A stretch of 64,000 nt of DNA from Deltaproteobacteria bacterium (GTDB lineage Bacteria > Myxococcota > Kuafuiibacteriia > Kuafuiibacteriales > Kuafuiibacteriaceae): NCBI GenBank assembly GCA_020632995.1, contig JACKEN010000001.1:2178461-2242460 (forward strand), read 5' to 3'. The notes beneath the pieces were generated by a model. That model was not told the origin of the DNA. It saw nothing but the letters and a program-made list of their open reading frames with translations, and did not search any database. This document shows, in pieces, positions 18,062-26,721 of this stretch; within the stretch, counting starts at the first letter, position 1; every line of letters starts with the position of its first letter. Position numbers and translations under genes: made by a program.

Positions 18062-19090
18062 TCAGAGGGCCCCGAGCTCCTTCAGCGCCCACTCCGACAC
18101 CACCGCGGTGCCCCGCCAGGAGTTCTCGTTGTGCCAGCCGATGCGCACCTGCTCGAGCCGGAGCGCGGTGAACCAGCTCTCGAACTCCTCGCGCTCGATG
18201 TAGTGGGCGATGGGCGGGATCAGGTGGTCGTGCACGATCGAGTGGATCTCGTCGTACGGGAACCGCGAGATGTGGGTGATGTACTCGCGGTAGAAGAGCT
18301 TGTCGCCCACTGACCTCAGCGCGCCCTTGCTGAGGGGCTGGTACACCCCACGCCCCACCGCCATCAGGACCGCCGCCGGCACCTTGGCCATCTGGTAGAC
18401 CCACCGGTGGGGCAGCTTCGAGGTGAGGGCCAGCCGGAGCGGGTTCACGCCGTAGATGATCCAGCCGTTGTTCTCGCGGCCGTAGACCCACGCGATGACG
18501 CGGCCGCCCAGCCGCACCGACTTCACCAGCTCCCTGAAGCAGTGGCTCGGGTTGGGGGTGTGGTGCAGGACGCCCACCGAGAACGCCACGTCGACCGACG
18601 CGGGGCGCACCGGCAGGTGGAAGAGGTCGGCCTGGATCACGTGCACGTTCGGGAGGTGCCGACAGTTCCGGTACGCGGTGTCCACCGCGCTGCCGAGGTC
18701 GAAGGCCAGCACGTCCTTCGCCCCCCACTGCGCGGCGAGCATCGAGTGGCGCCCCTTGCCGCAGCCGCCCTCCAGGACCACCTGGTCCTTGAAGGTCTCC
18801 GGGCGGTTGGGCGCGATCCACCCGAGGAACTGCTCCTCGTAGTGGGGGCCCATGAAGTCGAACTCATCCCACTGCTCGCCGAAGCGATCCACGGTGCGCT
18901 GAGCCGCCTCGGACACCCGGTCCGCGTCGGGGAGCAGGCGCGGGACGCCGCGGATGATCGGGTAGACGTCGCCCCGGGGGCTGACCAGCTCCCCCTCCAT
19001 CACCTCGTCGCCCTCCATCCGGGGGCTCCTCAGGGTGAGGGGCTCGCGGGTGCGGGGGCACACGATCAGCTCCAGGGCGCGCAGCCGCAT
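18062..19090 (-). CDS. Trm112-like domain fused to a class I SAM-dependent methyltransferase
   Basis: The 342-residue protein begins with a Trm112-like module (LELIVCPRTREPLTL, then GDVYPIIRGVPRLLP, residues 5-55), but only one Cys of the usual zinc-binding set is present. A Rossmann methyltransferase follows: motif I VLEGGCGKGRHS, acidic motif VLAFDLGSAVD, and VDVAFSVGVLHH for motif IV. The C-terminal 120 residues form an extra domain. Such fusions methylate sugars or small molecules and often lie in polysaccharide loci, which fits the neighbouring GT-C protein transcribed divergently from 19163. The substrate is unknown. Confidence 0.8.
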   Translation of the reverse strand: MRLRALELIVCPRTREPLTLRSPRMEGDEVMEGELVSPRGDVYPIIRGVPRLLPDADRVSEAAQRTVDRFGEQWDEFDFMGPHYEEQFLGWIAPNRPETFKDQVVLEGGCGKGRHSMLAAQWGAKDVLAFDLGSAVDTAYRNCRHLPNVHVIQADLFHLPVRPASVDVAFSVGVLHHTPNPSHCFRELVKSVRLGGRVIAWVYGRENNGWIIYGVNPLRLALTSKLPHRWVYQMAKVPAAVLMAVGRGVYQPLSKGALRSVGDKLFYREYITHISRFPYDEIHSIVHDHLIPPIAHYIEREEFESWFTALRLEQVRIGWHNENSWRGTAVVSEWALKELGAL

Positions 19091-19162
19091 GGCGGGGGCA
19101 TACCGCCTTTGGGCAGGGCTTTTCCAGCGTGAAATCTCCGAGTTAAGTGGTAGGTTCCCGCC

Positions 19163-21316
19163 GTGTCCGAGGGCCGCACCCTGGCGAGGCGGGCCGTCCA
19201 GCTGTGGCCATACCTGCTCGTGGCCTTCCTGTACCTGGCCACCTCGCCGTACCACCGGGGCCTCAACAACCCCAACGAGATGGTGCGCCTGTACATGACC
19301 CGGGCCTGGGTCGACCGCGGGAGCTTCGACATCCGCCCGGTGCTCGCCCAGTGGGGCCCGGTCGACGACAAGGCGGAGCGCGACGGGGTGCTCTACTCGT
19401 CGAAGGCCCCCTTGCAGAGCCTGGTGGGCATCCCCGGCTACGCGGCCTCCGCCCCGCTCCTTCGAGCCCTCGGGGTCGAGGTCGACAAGCGCACCCAGCT
19501 CTGGGTCACCCGCGTCCTCGGGAGCGTGGTGTTCGGGGTGGTCTTCGCGTGGATCCTGCTCGCCTGGGCCCGGAAGCGGGCCCGGGAGCTGGGCGCCCCC
19601 GAGGCCGAGGGCACCGCCTTGGGCCTCGTAGCCGCCCTGGGCACGATGCTCTACCCCTACAGCATCACCTTCACCGGGCACCTGTTGGCCGCGTTCGCGG
19701 CCGGCGGCCTCTACCTGGCGGTTGTGGCGCTGGCGCGGGCGCCGGAGGGCTCGGGGCGGTGGCGGCGCTGGGCCGTCCTCGCCGGGCTGGCGGGTGGGGC
19801 CGCGCCCTTCGCCGAGTACCCCTCCGCCCTCGTGGCCGGGCCGGCCCTCGTCGCCGCCCTGTGGATCACCTCCACCTGGGCGCGGCGGGCCGAGCTGGTG
19901 GCCTGGCTCGGCCTCGGCGGCGCCCTCCCCTTCGGGGTCGGGCTGTGGGCCCACCAGCGCCTGTGGGGCTCGGCGTTCCGCACCGGCTACTCCTTCCTCG
20001 AGAACAAGAACTACGTGGAGCTCCACGGCGAGGGCTTCTTCGGGGTCTCCGTCCCCAAGCTCGAGGCCCTGGGCGGCGCCCTCTTCTCACCCGGCACCGG
20101 CCTCTTCTTCTTCTCACCCATCCTGATCGTCGGCCTCGCCCTCCTGGTCCTGCGGGCCGCCGGCCGCGGCGCGCCCGCCGCCGACCCCGACGAGGCGCAG
20201 GCGCCCTTGCAGATCCCGCGGGCCGTCGCGGTGGCGGGCCTGCTCGGCTTCCTGTTCAGCGCCTACTTCATCGCCGCCCACCGGGGCTGGCGCGGGGGCT
20301 GGACGGTGGGCCCCCGCTACATCATCGCGGTGGCGCCCCTGTTGTGGCTGTGGGTGGTCGAGGCGCTCGCGGTGCCTCGGGTGCGCTCCTGGATCGCGGC
20401 CCTCGGCGCCCTGAGCGTGCTCGCCACCGGCTTCGCCGCCGCCCTCTACCCGCACCTGTCGGACGTCTACACCAACCCGCTGGTGACGTTCCTCCTGCCC
20501 TCCTACGCGCACGGCGAGATGACCTACGGCCTCGGCCACGCCCTCGGCCTGACCGGCCAGGCCGCGAACCTCGTGCACGTGCTGCCGCTGACCGCGGCGA
20601 TGGCCTACGTGATCCTCGCCGGCCACGCGACCCCCGAGGTCGAGGGCGGACGCCTCGGGCCGACCACCCGCCGGCTCCTCGTGGTGGCGGGGGTCTGGGT
20701 GACGCTGGGGGCGGTGGCGGCGCTGATCCCCGAGCACGATCCGGGGGCGGCCCGCAAGGAGAACCGCCGCCTGTGGGGCTTCTGGGAGCCGGCCCGGCCC
20801 GGCGACGGCCCCGCCGGGGCCCGCCGCACCGCCCGCCCGGGCAAGCTGACCTCGGCCCGCGCCCAGTGGCGGCAGGTGACGGTGAGCGCGATCGGCCCCG
20901 AGGGCAAGGTGCCCTGCACCCCGGACGGCCCCATGAAGTGCCGCTACGGCGAGCACCCCTGGCAGCACTTCGGCCCCGACCACCTCGACATGGACGGGGT
21001 CCGGGAGTCGATCCTCTTCATGCACCCGATCAAGGGGGCGAGGATCGAGGCGGTCGTCCCCCGGCACAAGGATGCCAAGACCGCGGTCCTGCGCTACGGC
21101 CTCGCCGACGCCAGCGTGACCAGCGACAACTCGGAGCCGGTGCAGGTCACCTTGCGGCAAGGCGACAGGCTCCTGGCCGAGGTCGAGGCCGACAACAGCT
21201 TCGGCCTGCACGCGGTGGAGTTCACCCTCACCTCGACCCTGCCCATGACCCTGAGCATCGAGGCGAAGGAGGACGGCGCGCGGGTCTTCGGTTGGGACCT
21301 CGAGCAGTACCGCTGA
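19163..21316 (+). CDS. Polytopic membrane protein, GT-C/dolichyl-phosphate-mannose transferase-like
   Basis: A 717-residue protein with about 11 hydrophobic segments in the first 500 residues and a soluble C-terminal domain with predicted beta structure (VLRYGLADASVTSDNSEP). Loop 1 contains NNPNEMVRLYMTRAWVD and LYSSKAPLQSLVG, reminiscent of GT39-like enzymes. The start is GTG 19163, 73 bp from the divergent methyltransferase start; no ATG fits. Its likely role is glycosyl or phosphoglycosyl transfer at the inner membrane, inferred only from topology and loop character. Confidence 0.65.
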   Translation: MSEGRTLARRAVQLWPYLLVAFLYLATSPYHRGLNNPNEMVRLYMTRAWVDRGSFDIRPVLAQWGPVDDKAERDGVLYSSKAPLQSLVGIPGYAASAPLLRALGVEVDKRTQLWVTRVLGSVVFGVVFAWILLAWARKRARELGAPEAEGTALGLVAALGTMLYPYSITFTGHLLAAFAAGGLYLAVVALARAPEGSGRWRRWAVLAGLAGGAAPFAEYPSALVAGPALVAALWITSTWARRAELVAWLGLGGALPFGVGLWAHQRLWGSAFRTGYSFLENKNYVELHGEGFFGVSVPKLEALGGALFSPGTGLFFFSPILIVGLALLVLRAAGRGAPAADPDEAQAPLQIPRAVAVAGLLGFLFSAYFIAAHRGWRGGWTVGPRYIIAVAPLLWLWVVEALAVPRVRSWIAALGALSVLATGFAAALYPHLSDVYTNPLVTFLLPSYAHGEMTYGLGHALGLTGQAANLVHVLPLTAAMAYVILAGHATPEVEGGRLGPTTRRLLVVAGVWVTLGAVAALIPEHDPGAARKENRRLWGFWEPARPGDGPAGARRTARPGKLTSARAQWRQVTVSAIGPEGKVPCTPDGPMKCRYGEHPWQHFGPDHLDMDGVRESILFMHPIKGARIEAVVPRHKDAKTAVLRYGLADASVTSDNSEPVQVTLRQGDRLLAEVEADNSFGLHAVEFTLTSTLPMTLSIEAKEDGARVFGWDLEQYR

Positions 21317-21332
21317 GCTGGGCTGCGCCGAG

Positions 21333-21566
21333 TCAGCCCGTCTGACCCAGCCGGGCGAGCACCGCGCGCACGGTGGTGGAGTACCCGTCGGGGTCCAGCG
21401 CCGCCTCGAGCACCCGGGAGCGCCGCGCGAGCTCGAAGGCCACCTCGCGGCCGTCCGCGTCCAGGTCGCGCCAGGCCGCGGACTGATCGACCCGCCCCTC
21501 CCGGGTGGGCCGGTGCGCCCCCGCCGCCTCCTCCACGAGCTGGGCCTGGGGATCGGTGGACTTCAT
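21333..21566 (-). CDS. Small protein coupled to an ECF sigma factor
   Basis: A 77-residue, highly charged, Ala/Arg-rich soluble protein (MKSTDPQAQLVEEA...). It has no membrane helix and no His/Cys zinc anti-sigma motif. Its ATG (21566-21564) overlaps the sigma factor TGA, so it is made together with the sigma factor, the position usually taken by an anti-sigma factor. Whether it regulates the sigma factor is inference. It is short but its coupled start and operon position make it credible. Confidence 0.6.
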   Translation of the reverse strand: MKSTDPQAQLVEEAAGAHRPTREGRVDQSAAWRDLDADGREVAFELARRSRVLEAALDPDGYSTTVRAVLARLGQTG

Positions 21567-22132
21567 GCAAGCTCTCCTTCCAGGTCCACGCCCGCCTTCT
21601 TCAGGCACTCCATCAGGAACTTCCGGGCTCGGGTGAAGTTCTGGAGGAACGTGTTCTTGGTCATCCCCAGGGCCTCGGCCAGGGTCAGATCTGGCAAGCC
21701 CACCTGCTCCAGGCGCGCGGCCAGGGCCTGGGCGGGCTTGGCCGGGAGCTGGTCCCGGCACTCCTGGATGCGGCGGCGGAGGTGGGGGTCCGGCGCCGCC
21801 GGGACCTCCCCCTCCGCCGCCAGGCTCCGCTCCAGGGCCTCGATCTCCGCGGGGTGGACCCGGGCGCGCCGCAGCTCGCTCACCGCGAGGTTCCTCGCGA
21901 TGCGGGCGGCCAGGCGCAGCAGGCCGTTGGGCCGCCCGTCGGGCACGAAGCCCGGCGCCACCTGCCACACCCGGAGCAAGGCCTCCTGCAGCACCGCCTC
22001 GGTGTCCACCACCCGCGCGAAGCTCTTGAGCCCGCCGCGGAGGCTGGGCTCAGCCCGGCTCATCCACCGCCCGAAGGCGGCGGCGTCGCCGGACTGAATC
22101 CCACCCAGGTGCTCGTCCAGATCCACCGTCAC
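21563..22132 (-). CDS. ECF-type RNA polymerase sigma factor
   Basis: The 189-residue protein has a sigma-70 region 2 (DEHLGGIQSGDAAAFG through ALLRVWQVAP) and a region 4 helix-turn-helix (LTLAEALGMTKNTFLQNFTRARKFL). The GTG start at 22132 overlaps the TGA of the VIT/vWA gene (GTGA), and the downstream 77-residue gene overlaps its own stop, so all three are coupled. The first gene in the operon being a vWA membrane protein is unusual; it could serve as a sensor or anti-sigma partner. The exact ECF group cannot be told by eye. Confidence 0.85.
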   Translation of the reverse strand: MTVDLDEHLGGIQSGDAAAFGRWMSRAEPSLRGGLKSFARVVDTEAVLQEALLRVWQVAPGFVPDGRPNGLLRLAARIARNLAVSELRRARVHPAEIEALERSLAAEGEVPAAPDPHLRRRIQECRDQLPAKPAQALAARLEQVGLPDLTLAEALGMTKNTFLQNFTRARKFLMECLKKAGVDLEGELA

Positions 22133-24756
22133 CTCGCCCCGAAGAACCACCACAACAGGGCCGCCAACACCAGCACCAGGAGCACCCAGCGCCACCGCGC
22201 CCGGCTCGCGCTCGAGCGCGGCGCCTCGTCCTTGGCCTGAGCGCCGCCCACCGAGGCGACCTTGGTCTCCGGCGGCATGGCCTTCGGCACCCCGCCGTAG
22301 AGCACCGGCTCGGACGCGGCCGGCTTCGACTCGTCCGCCGCCCCCGGTCGCTCCACCGAGCCGCCCTTCGCCTCGGACGACACCGCCTCGACCTCGCCCG
22401 GCGAAGCCGGAGCCTGGTCACGGGGCGGCGCCACCTCGTCCTTCTTCGCCTCCTCCCGCTCCGCCGGGGCCTCGGTGCGCAAGTCACCCTGCACATCAGG
22501 CTCCGGCTCGACCTCCGGCGCCGCGCCACCCTCGTCGCCCCAGGCCTCGGAGGTCGTGAACCCCCGGCTCACGGGCTCCGGAGACGGCGGGCTCGCGGGG
22601 CGCGACGGCGCTGGCGCGGCCATGCGACCGAGCGGCGGCGGGGGCGGCGCGGCCGGGGCCTGCGCCGGCAGGCTGGCCTGCAGCTCATCCATGTCGTCCG
22701 CCGGCGCCTCCTCGTCCCAGCCCCCGCGGAAGCCGTCCGAGGCCTCGGACAGCGCCGACAACGGCTCCTCGAGCTTGTCTCCCAGCTCGAAGGACGCCAC
22801 CGCCTTCTCCTTCCTGGGCGCCGCGCGCTTGCGCATCCCCCCGAAGGTCCCGGCCCGGGTCATGGAGGCCGAGGCGGCGAGGGTCGCGGGCGCGCCGGGG
22901 GCCCGCAGGCCCAGGCCGGCCAGGCTCACGTGCTCCGGCACCTCGTGCGGCTGCACCACCGTGTCCACCTCTTCGCCCGGCTTCACCCGGACCGAGGCGC
23001 TCACCGCGACCCACGAGGTGAGCCGGGTCGCGATCTGGAAGCCCAGGCCGATGGCCTCGATCTCCTTGTCGAGCTCGCGCCGATCGCCCCCCGCCGCGAG
23101 GTGGGCCTCCAGGTCCTCCACCCGCTCCCGCGCGAAGCGCGCCGCCACCTGGGCCGGGCCCTCGCCCAGGCTCAGGCCGGGGAAGCTCAGGGTGCGATCC
23201 AGGGTCCCGGTCGCGGTGCGCCCCCGGACCCGGATCGACCCGCCCGCGCCGGACAGCCGCACCGCGATCTGGGCCGGCGCCCCCGCGTAAAGGTCGGGCA
23301 GCTGCACCGGCGCCACCCCGAGGACCCCCGGGCCCTCCACCACCAGCTCGGTCACCACCGGGCGGTCCGTGCGGGCGACGAGGCGCCGCGCCGCGGGCTC
23401 GGCGTCCTCACCCGGGGCCACGATGACCTCGAGCCCCGCCCCCGCGCGCGCCGCAGCCTGGGTCAGGCTGCGGTTGACCGAGGAGCCCACCCCCACCGTG
23501 TGCAGGCGGCACGAGGGCGGCAGGTTCTTCCGCACCTCGGCCACGATCTCGGCCTCGAAGCCGATGTAGCCATCGGTGACGAGCACCACCTGGCGCTGGG
23601 CCCCGCCCCGGAGCGGGCGCAAGGCCTCCTGCACCGCGCGGTGCATCTCGGTGCCCCCGCCCGCGTGCAGGCCGTTGAGCCAGGCCAGCGCGGCCTTCTT
23701 GCCCTCGGCGGTGGCGGCGATCGGGGCCTCCCGGAAGCGCCGCGGCTCGAAGTCGAAGGCGATGAGCTCGATGTGATCCTGGTCGACCAGGGTGTCGATG
23801 AGCGCGCCCACCACCCGCTGGGCCTGGGCCAGGGGCTCGCCGCCCATGGAGCCGCTGGTGTCGATCAGCACCACGAGATCGCGGGCCACCGCAAGGTAAC
23901 CTGCACCAGGCGCGGGCGGGACGAGGGTCACGAGGCCGAAGGCGTCGCCGTTGAGGGCGGCGGCGGTGGGCCGAGCGACGTCGAGGTTCACGCCGGGGCT
24001 GAGGGCGGCCACCGGCCACTCCACCACCACGTCCTTGTTCAGCCGCGCGCCGTCCTCATCGGCGAAGCGCACCTGGGTGGCGCCGTCGGTGACCACGTGC
24101 AGGCGATGCGAGGGGGAGCGCGGGCGCCCGCCCGTCGCCACCTCATCGCGGATCATGAGGCTGAGGCCCATGCGGGCCGCGACGCCGTCCTCGGTGAGGT
24201 CGACCCGCAGGTCCGCCGCGTCCGAGACCCGGCCGGGGGCGCCCATGTAGCGGGGGCCGACCACGGTGGGGAAGCGCCACTGCCAGGCGCCGGTGTCGTC
24301 CAGCCACTTCAGGGGCTGGTCGACGGTGATCTCCGCCTCCACCGTCTCGCCGGCCGGGATGTTGCCCACCTTCTGCTGAAACAGGCTGCTCCGGGTCTGC
24401 TCGAGGAGCGCGGCGGTGCGGCCCTGGATCAGGGCCTCGTCGTAGCGCGCCTTCGCCTTGGCCTTGGTGTCCACCTGGCCGACCACCCGCTCGGTGCCGA
24501 TGGTGAACGCGAAGCCGCTCACCGCGCCGTCCGCCGGCAGCGGGAGCAGGTACTCAACGTGGACGGGGCGGGGCCCCGCGTTGACGAAGGTCTGGGTCAG
24601 GGTGACCCGGGCCAGGCCCCCGCGGGCGTCCACCGCCAGCCGGGCCCCGGTCAGGGGCAGGGCCACGCCCTCGGTGGTGACCAGGCGGCCGCCGCGCTGG
24701 GCGTCGTCCTGGGTGGGGGGGTCGAAGACCGTGCTCATCGTGTGCGCCGTAACCAT
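22129..24756 (-). CDS. VIT and von Willebrand factor A domain protein with C-terminal membrane anchor
   Basis: The protein has 875 residues. A VIT domain (about 25-160; YDEALIQGRTAALLEQTRSS and FQQKVGNIPAGETVEAEIT are typical) is followed by a vWA domain with an intact MIDAS motif DLVVLIDTSGSMGG and later VVLVTDGYIG. Residues about 640-830 are low-complexity, acidic and Pro/Ala-rich. The C-terminus has one hydrophobic helix (VLLVLVLAALLWWFFGAR), predicting a tail-anchored protein. There is no signal peptide, so the domains face the cytoplasm if tail-anchored. ATG 24756 is preferred because a GGAGG lies just upstream. The gene leads a coupled operon with an ECF sigma factor. Confidence 0.85.
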   Translation of the reverse strand: MVTAHTMSTVFDPPTQDDAQRGGRLVTTEGVALPLTGARLAVDARGGLARVTLTQTFVNAGPRPVHVEYLLPLPADGAVSGFAFTIGTERVVGQVDTKAKAKARYDEALIQGRTAALLEQTRSSLFQQKVGNIPAGETVEAEITVDQPLKWLDDTGAWQWRFPTVVGPRYMGAPGRVSDAADLRVDLTEDGVAARMGLSLMIRDEVATGGRPRSPSHRLHVVTDGATQVRFADEDGARLNKDVVVEWPVAALSPGVNLDVARPTAAALNGDAFGLVTLVPPAPGAGYLAVARDLVVLIDTSGSMGGEPLAQAQRVVGALIDTLVDQDHIELIAFDFEPRRFREAPIAATAEGKKAALAWLNGLHAGGGTEMHRAVQEALRPLRGGAQRQVVLVTDGYIGFEAEIVAEVRKNLPPSCRLHTVGVGSSVNRSLTQAAARAGAGLEVIVAPGEDAEPAARRLVARTDRPVVTELVVEGPGVLGVAPVQLPDLYAGAPAQIAVRLSGAGGSIRVRGRTATGTLDRTLSFPGLSLGEGPAQVAARFARERVEDLEAHLAAGGDRRELDKEIEAIGLGFQIATRLTSWVAVSASVRVKPGEEVDTVVQPHEVPEHVSLAGLGLRAPGAPATLAASASMTRAGTFGGMRKRAAPRKEKAVASFELGDKLEEPLSALSEASDGFRGGWDEEAPADDMDELQASLPAQAPAAPPPPPLGRMAAPAPSRPASPPSPEPVSRGFTTSEAWGDEGGAAPEVEPEPDVQGDLRTEAPAEREEAKKDEVAPPRDQAPASPGEVEAVSSEAKGGSVERPGAADESKPAASEPVLYGGVPKAMPPETKVASVGGAQAKDEAPRSSASRARWRWVLLVLVLAALLWWFFGAR

Positions 24757-25249
24757 ACCTTGCCTCTCCTCCTGGCGCGCCTCCTGGCGGCGCCCAAACC
24801 GGGGTTCCGCGGGGCCAACGCGGAGGGGCCGAGGTTGGTGACAAAGAAAGTTCGACGCGGTGTGCGCCTCCCTCGACGCGCTGGGTCCGGTGCGCTGGCT
24901 GGTGGTCCCGAACTGCTTCCACCACCTGGCGACGCCCGCCTTCGCCGCGCGCTACCCCGAGGCGCGGGTGGTGGGCCCGAGCTCCGCCCTCGGCCACAAC
25001 CCGGAGCTGCACCTGCACGAGACCCTCGAGGGCGGCCCCGAGATGCCAGGGATCGACCAGCGCCACCTCGCGGGCGTCCCCTTCCTCGACGAGACGGTCT
25101 TCTTCCACCGCCCCACCGGCACCCTCATCGCGGCGGATCTGGTGCTCAGCGCGGGGCCGAGCGACCACTTCACGTGGCGGACGGCGGCGCGGCTCACCGG
25201 CTGCTACGGACGGGTCGCGGTGCCGCCCGACGTCCGCAAGAAGACCAAA

Positions 25250-25263
25250 GCAAGCAAACTTGC
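25250..25263. repeat. Perfect copy of the GCAAG-N4-CTTGC dyad
   Basis: GCAAG-CAAA-CTTGC inside the DUF4336-like remnant. It has survived although the gene looks truncated. Confidence 0.75.
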
Positions 25264-25347
25264 GGCAGACGCCATCGACGCCCTCCTCGCCCTCCCCGTC
25301 CAGCGGCTGCTCGTGGCGCACGCGGACCCGATCGAGGACCGCCCGCC

Positions 25348-25521
25348 AGCAGGCCATCGGAGAAGTAGCCCATGCGATCCGCGGAGCGACTTTTCGTGGA
25401 ACGTTCCGACGAAGAGGGAGCATATCTGGCCATACGCGACCGATGAGAGGCGAAGCCGTTCGGGACGTTCCACGGAAAACGAGCCCGCGCAGCGCGTGGG
25501 GGACTTCTCCGATGGCCTGCT
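25348..25521. mobile_element. MITE-like element with about 60-bp terminal inverted repeats
   Basis: The left end starts AGCAGGCCATCGGAGAAGT and the right end is its reverse complement. The arms 25348-25407 and 25462-25521 match at roughly three quarters of positions, best in the outer 19 bp and in the inner CGTGGAACGT(T/C)CC. The 54-bp centre has no transposase. Total length is 174 bp, a multiple of three, and no stop codon occurs in the host frame, so the host reading frame stays open through it. The family name and target duplication are unknown. Confidence 0.8.
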
Positions 25522-25567
25522 AGATCAGCTCGCAGAGGCGTGGCGCTTCGTCCGGCCCGGGTGAGCG

Positions 25568-26596
25568 TCAGATCAGGATCTCGGTCAGGCGCTGCAGGTC
25601 GGGCTTCATGTTGTTGAACACCGGGACCTGGGTGGCGGTCTGGAGCTCCTGGATGCCGAGGGGCGAGCTGGAGCAGCGCCCGCTGATCGCGTGGGGCACG
25701 AGGCCGAACTGCTCCTTGAGGATCCGGACCCCGCCGATCGCCCCCAAGGCGTCGCCGGCCGAGAAGATCAGCCGGTGGATGCGGGAGCGCACCCAGTCCG
25801 AGCGCAGGAGCATCGAGGTCTCCCGCTGCAGGATCCCGTCCGCGATCTCCACCACCCAGTACTTGGCCGCGTTGTTCGCGTACTTGAAGTCGAGGTCGGT
25901 GAAGATCTCGAGCACCTGGGCCTCGTCCAACAGGTACGTGGACGGGTAGCCGAGGTACGTGAAGTCCGCCACCATCTCGGCCCCCGCGTCCTGCATGTGC
26001 AAGATGTCCTTCAGGCTCGCGGTGCCGGTGACCTTCGCGGCCCGGACCCCGTGCCCCATCACGTTGAGGCCCCAGACGCAGGCCACCGCGGAGGTGCTCT
26101 TGCCCGAGTTCATGCTCGTCCCCACGTGCAGGATGAGCTTGGCCCGCTTCTTCACCCCGCCCTCGGTGTTCTTGGGCTTGGCGATGGGGTACTTGAGGGT
26201 GTTTAGGGGCTGGCCGTCCTCCCCCACCACGTAGCCGAGGATCTCGACCTGGGTCGGGTCCTTCACCGCCGCGTTCTTCTGTCTCATCTTGCCGACGAGC
26301 CCGGAGCGGGCGAGCAGATCGACCTTCGCGGTCATCGCGTCGGGCACCACGCCCTCGTAGTAGTCGGGCGCGTAGCGGGCGCCGTACACGAAGACCGCGC
26401 GGCTGCCGTCATGAATGGCGTGGATGCGCCCCTGCTTGTTCTCGAGGCTGCTGTGCTGCCCGATGTAGGCCACGCGTCCGTAGACCACGTCGCCCACCTG
26501 GGGCGGCCGATCGATCGGCTCGTAGTTACGGATGAGCCGCGGGGGGACGGTGTAGCAGGCGCTGGTGGGGATGAACCCCGGACGGACCTTCTTCAT
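25568..26596 (-). CDS. P-loop NTPase-like protein (DUF1611-like architecture suspected)
   Basis: A 342-residue protein. The N-terminal half contains a beta-rich domain (PPQVGDVVYGRVAYIGQHSS). The C-terminal half begins at KLILHVGTSMNSGKSTSAVA, a Walker A-type loop (GTSMNSGKST), followed by RAAKVTGTASLKDILHMQDAGA and VVEIADGILQRET, which could act as Walker B. This two-part layout resembles DUF1611 proteins with a C-terminal P-loop domain, but this is not certain. It ends 3 bp after the convergent DUF4336 remnant. A GCAAG-N4-CTTTC site (26619-26632) lies in its 5' leader. The biochemical role is unknown. Confidence 0.6.
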   Translation of the reverse strand: MKKVRPGFIPTSACYTVPPRLIRNYEPIDRPPQVGDVVYGRVAYIGQHSSLENKQGRIHAIHDGSRAVFVYGARYAPDYYEGVVPDAMTAKVDLLARSGLVGKMRQKNAAVKDPTQVEILGYVVGEDGQPLNTLKYPIAKPKNTEGGVKKRAKLILHVGTSMNSGKSTSAVACVWGLNVMGHGVRAAKVTGTASLKDILHMQDAGAEMVADFTYLGYPSTYLLDEAQVLEIFTDLDFKYANNAAKYWVVEIADGILQRETSMLLRSDWVRSRIHRLIFSAGDALGAIGGVRILKEQFGLVPHAISGRCSSSPLGIQELQTATQVPVFNNMKPDLQRLTEILI

Positions 26597-26721
26597 ACGG
26601 TTTCGAGGGCGCCTGCGCGCAAGCTGTCTTTCAATGCGTCGCGCCCGCTCCCGGGCGCCTGCGCCAGGCCTGATGATCGTTCTGCCCTCTGGGTGTGGGT
26701 GGCAAGTGAAACTTGAGGCCC

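Larger units (their letters stand above)
24860..25564 (+). pseudogene. Truncated DUF4336-like gene carrying an in-frame MITE
   Basis: The reading frame starts inside a domain resembling DUF4336 (metallo-hydrolase-like proteins): SLDALGPVRWLVVPNCFHHL, then HLAGVPFLDETVFFH. About 40-50 N-terminal residues normal for the family are missing, and upstream sequence does not supply them. Near the 3' end a 174-bp inverted-repeat element is inserted exactly in frame (58 codons), after which the native ending DQLAEAWRFVRPG resumes. The N-terminal loss suggests a decaying gene. A perfect GCAAG-N4-CTTGC dyad lies at 25250-25263. Expression is uncertain. Confidence 0.6.
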
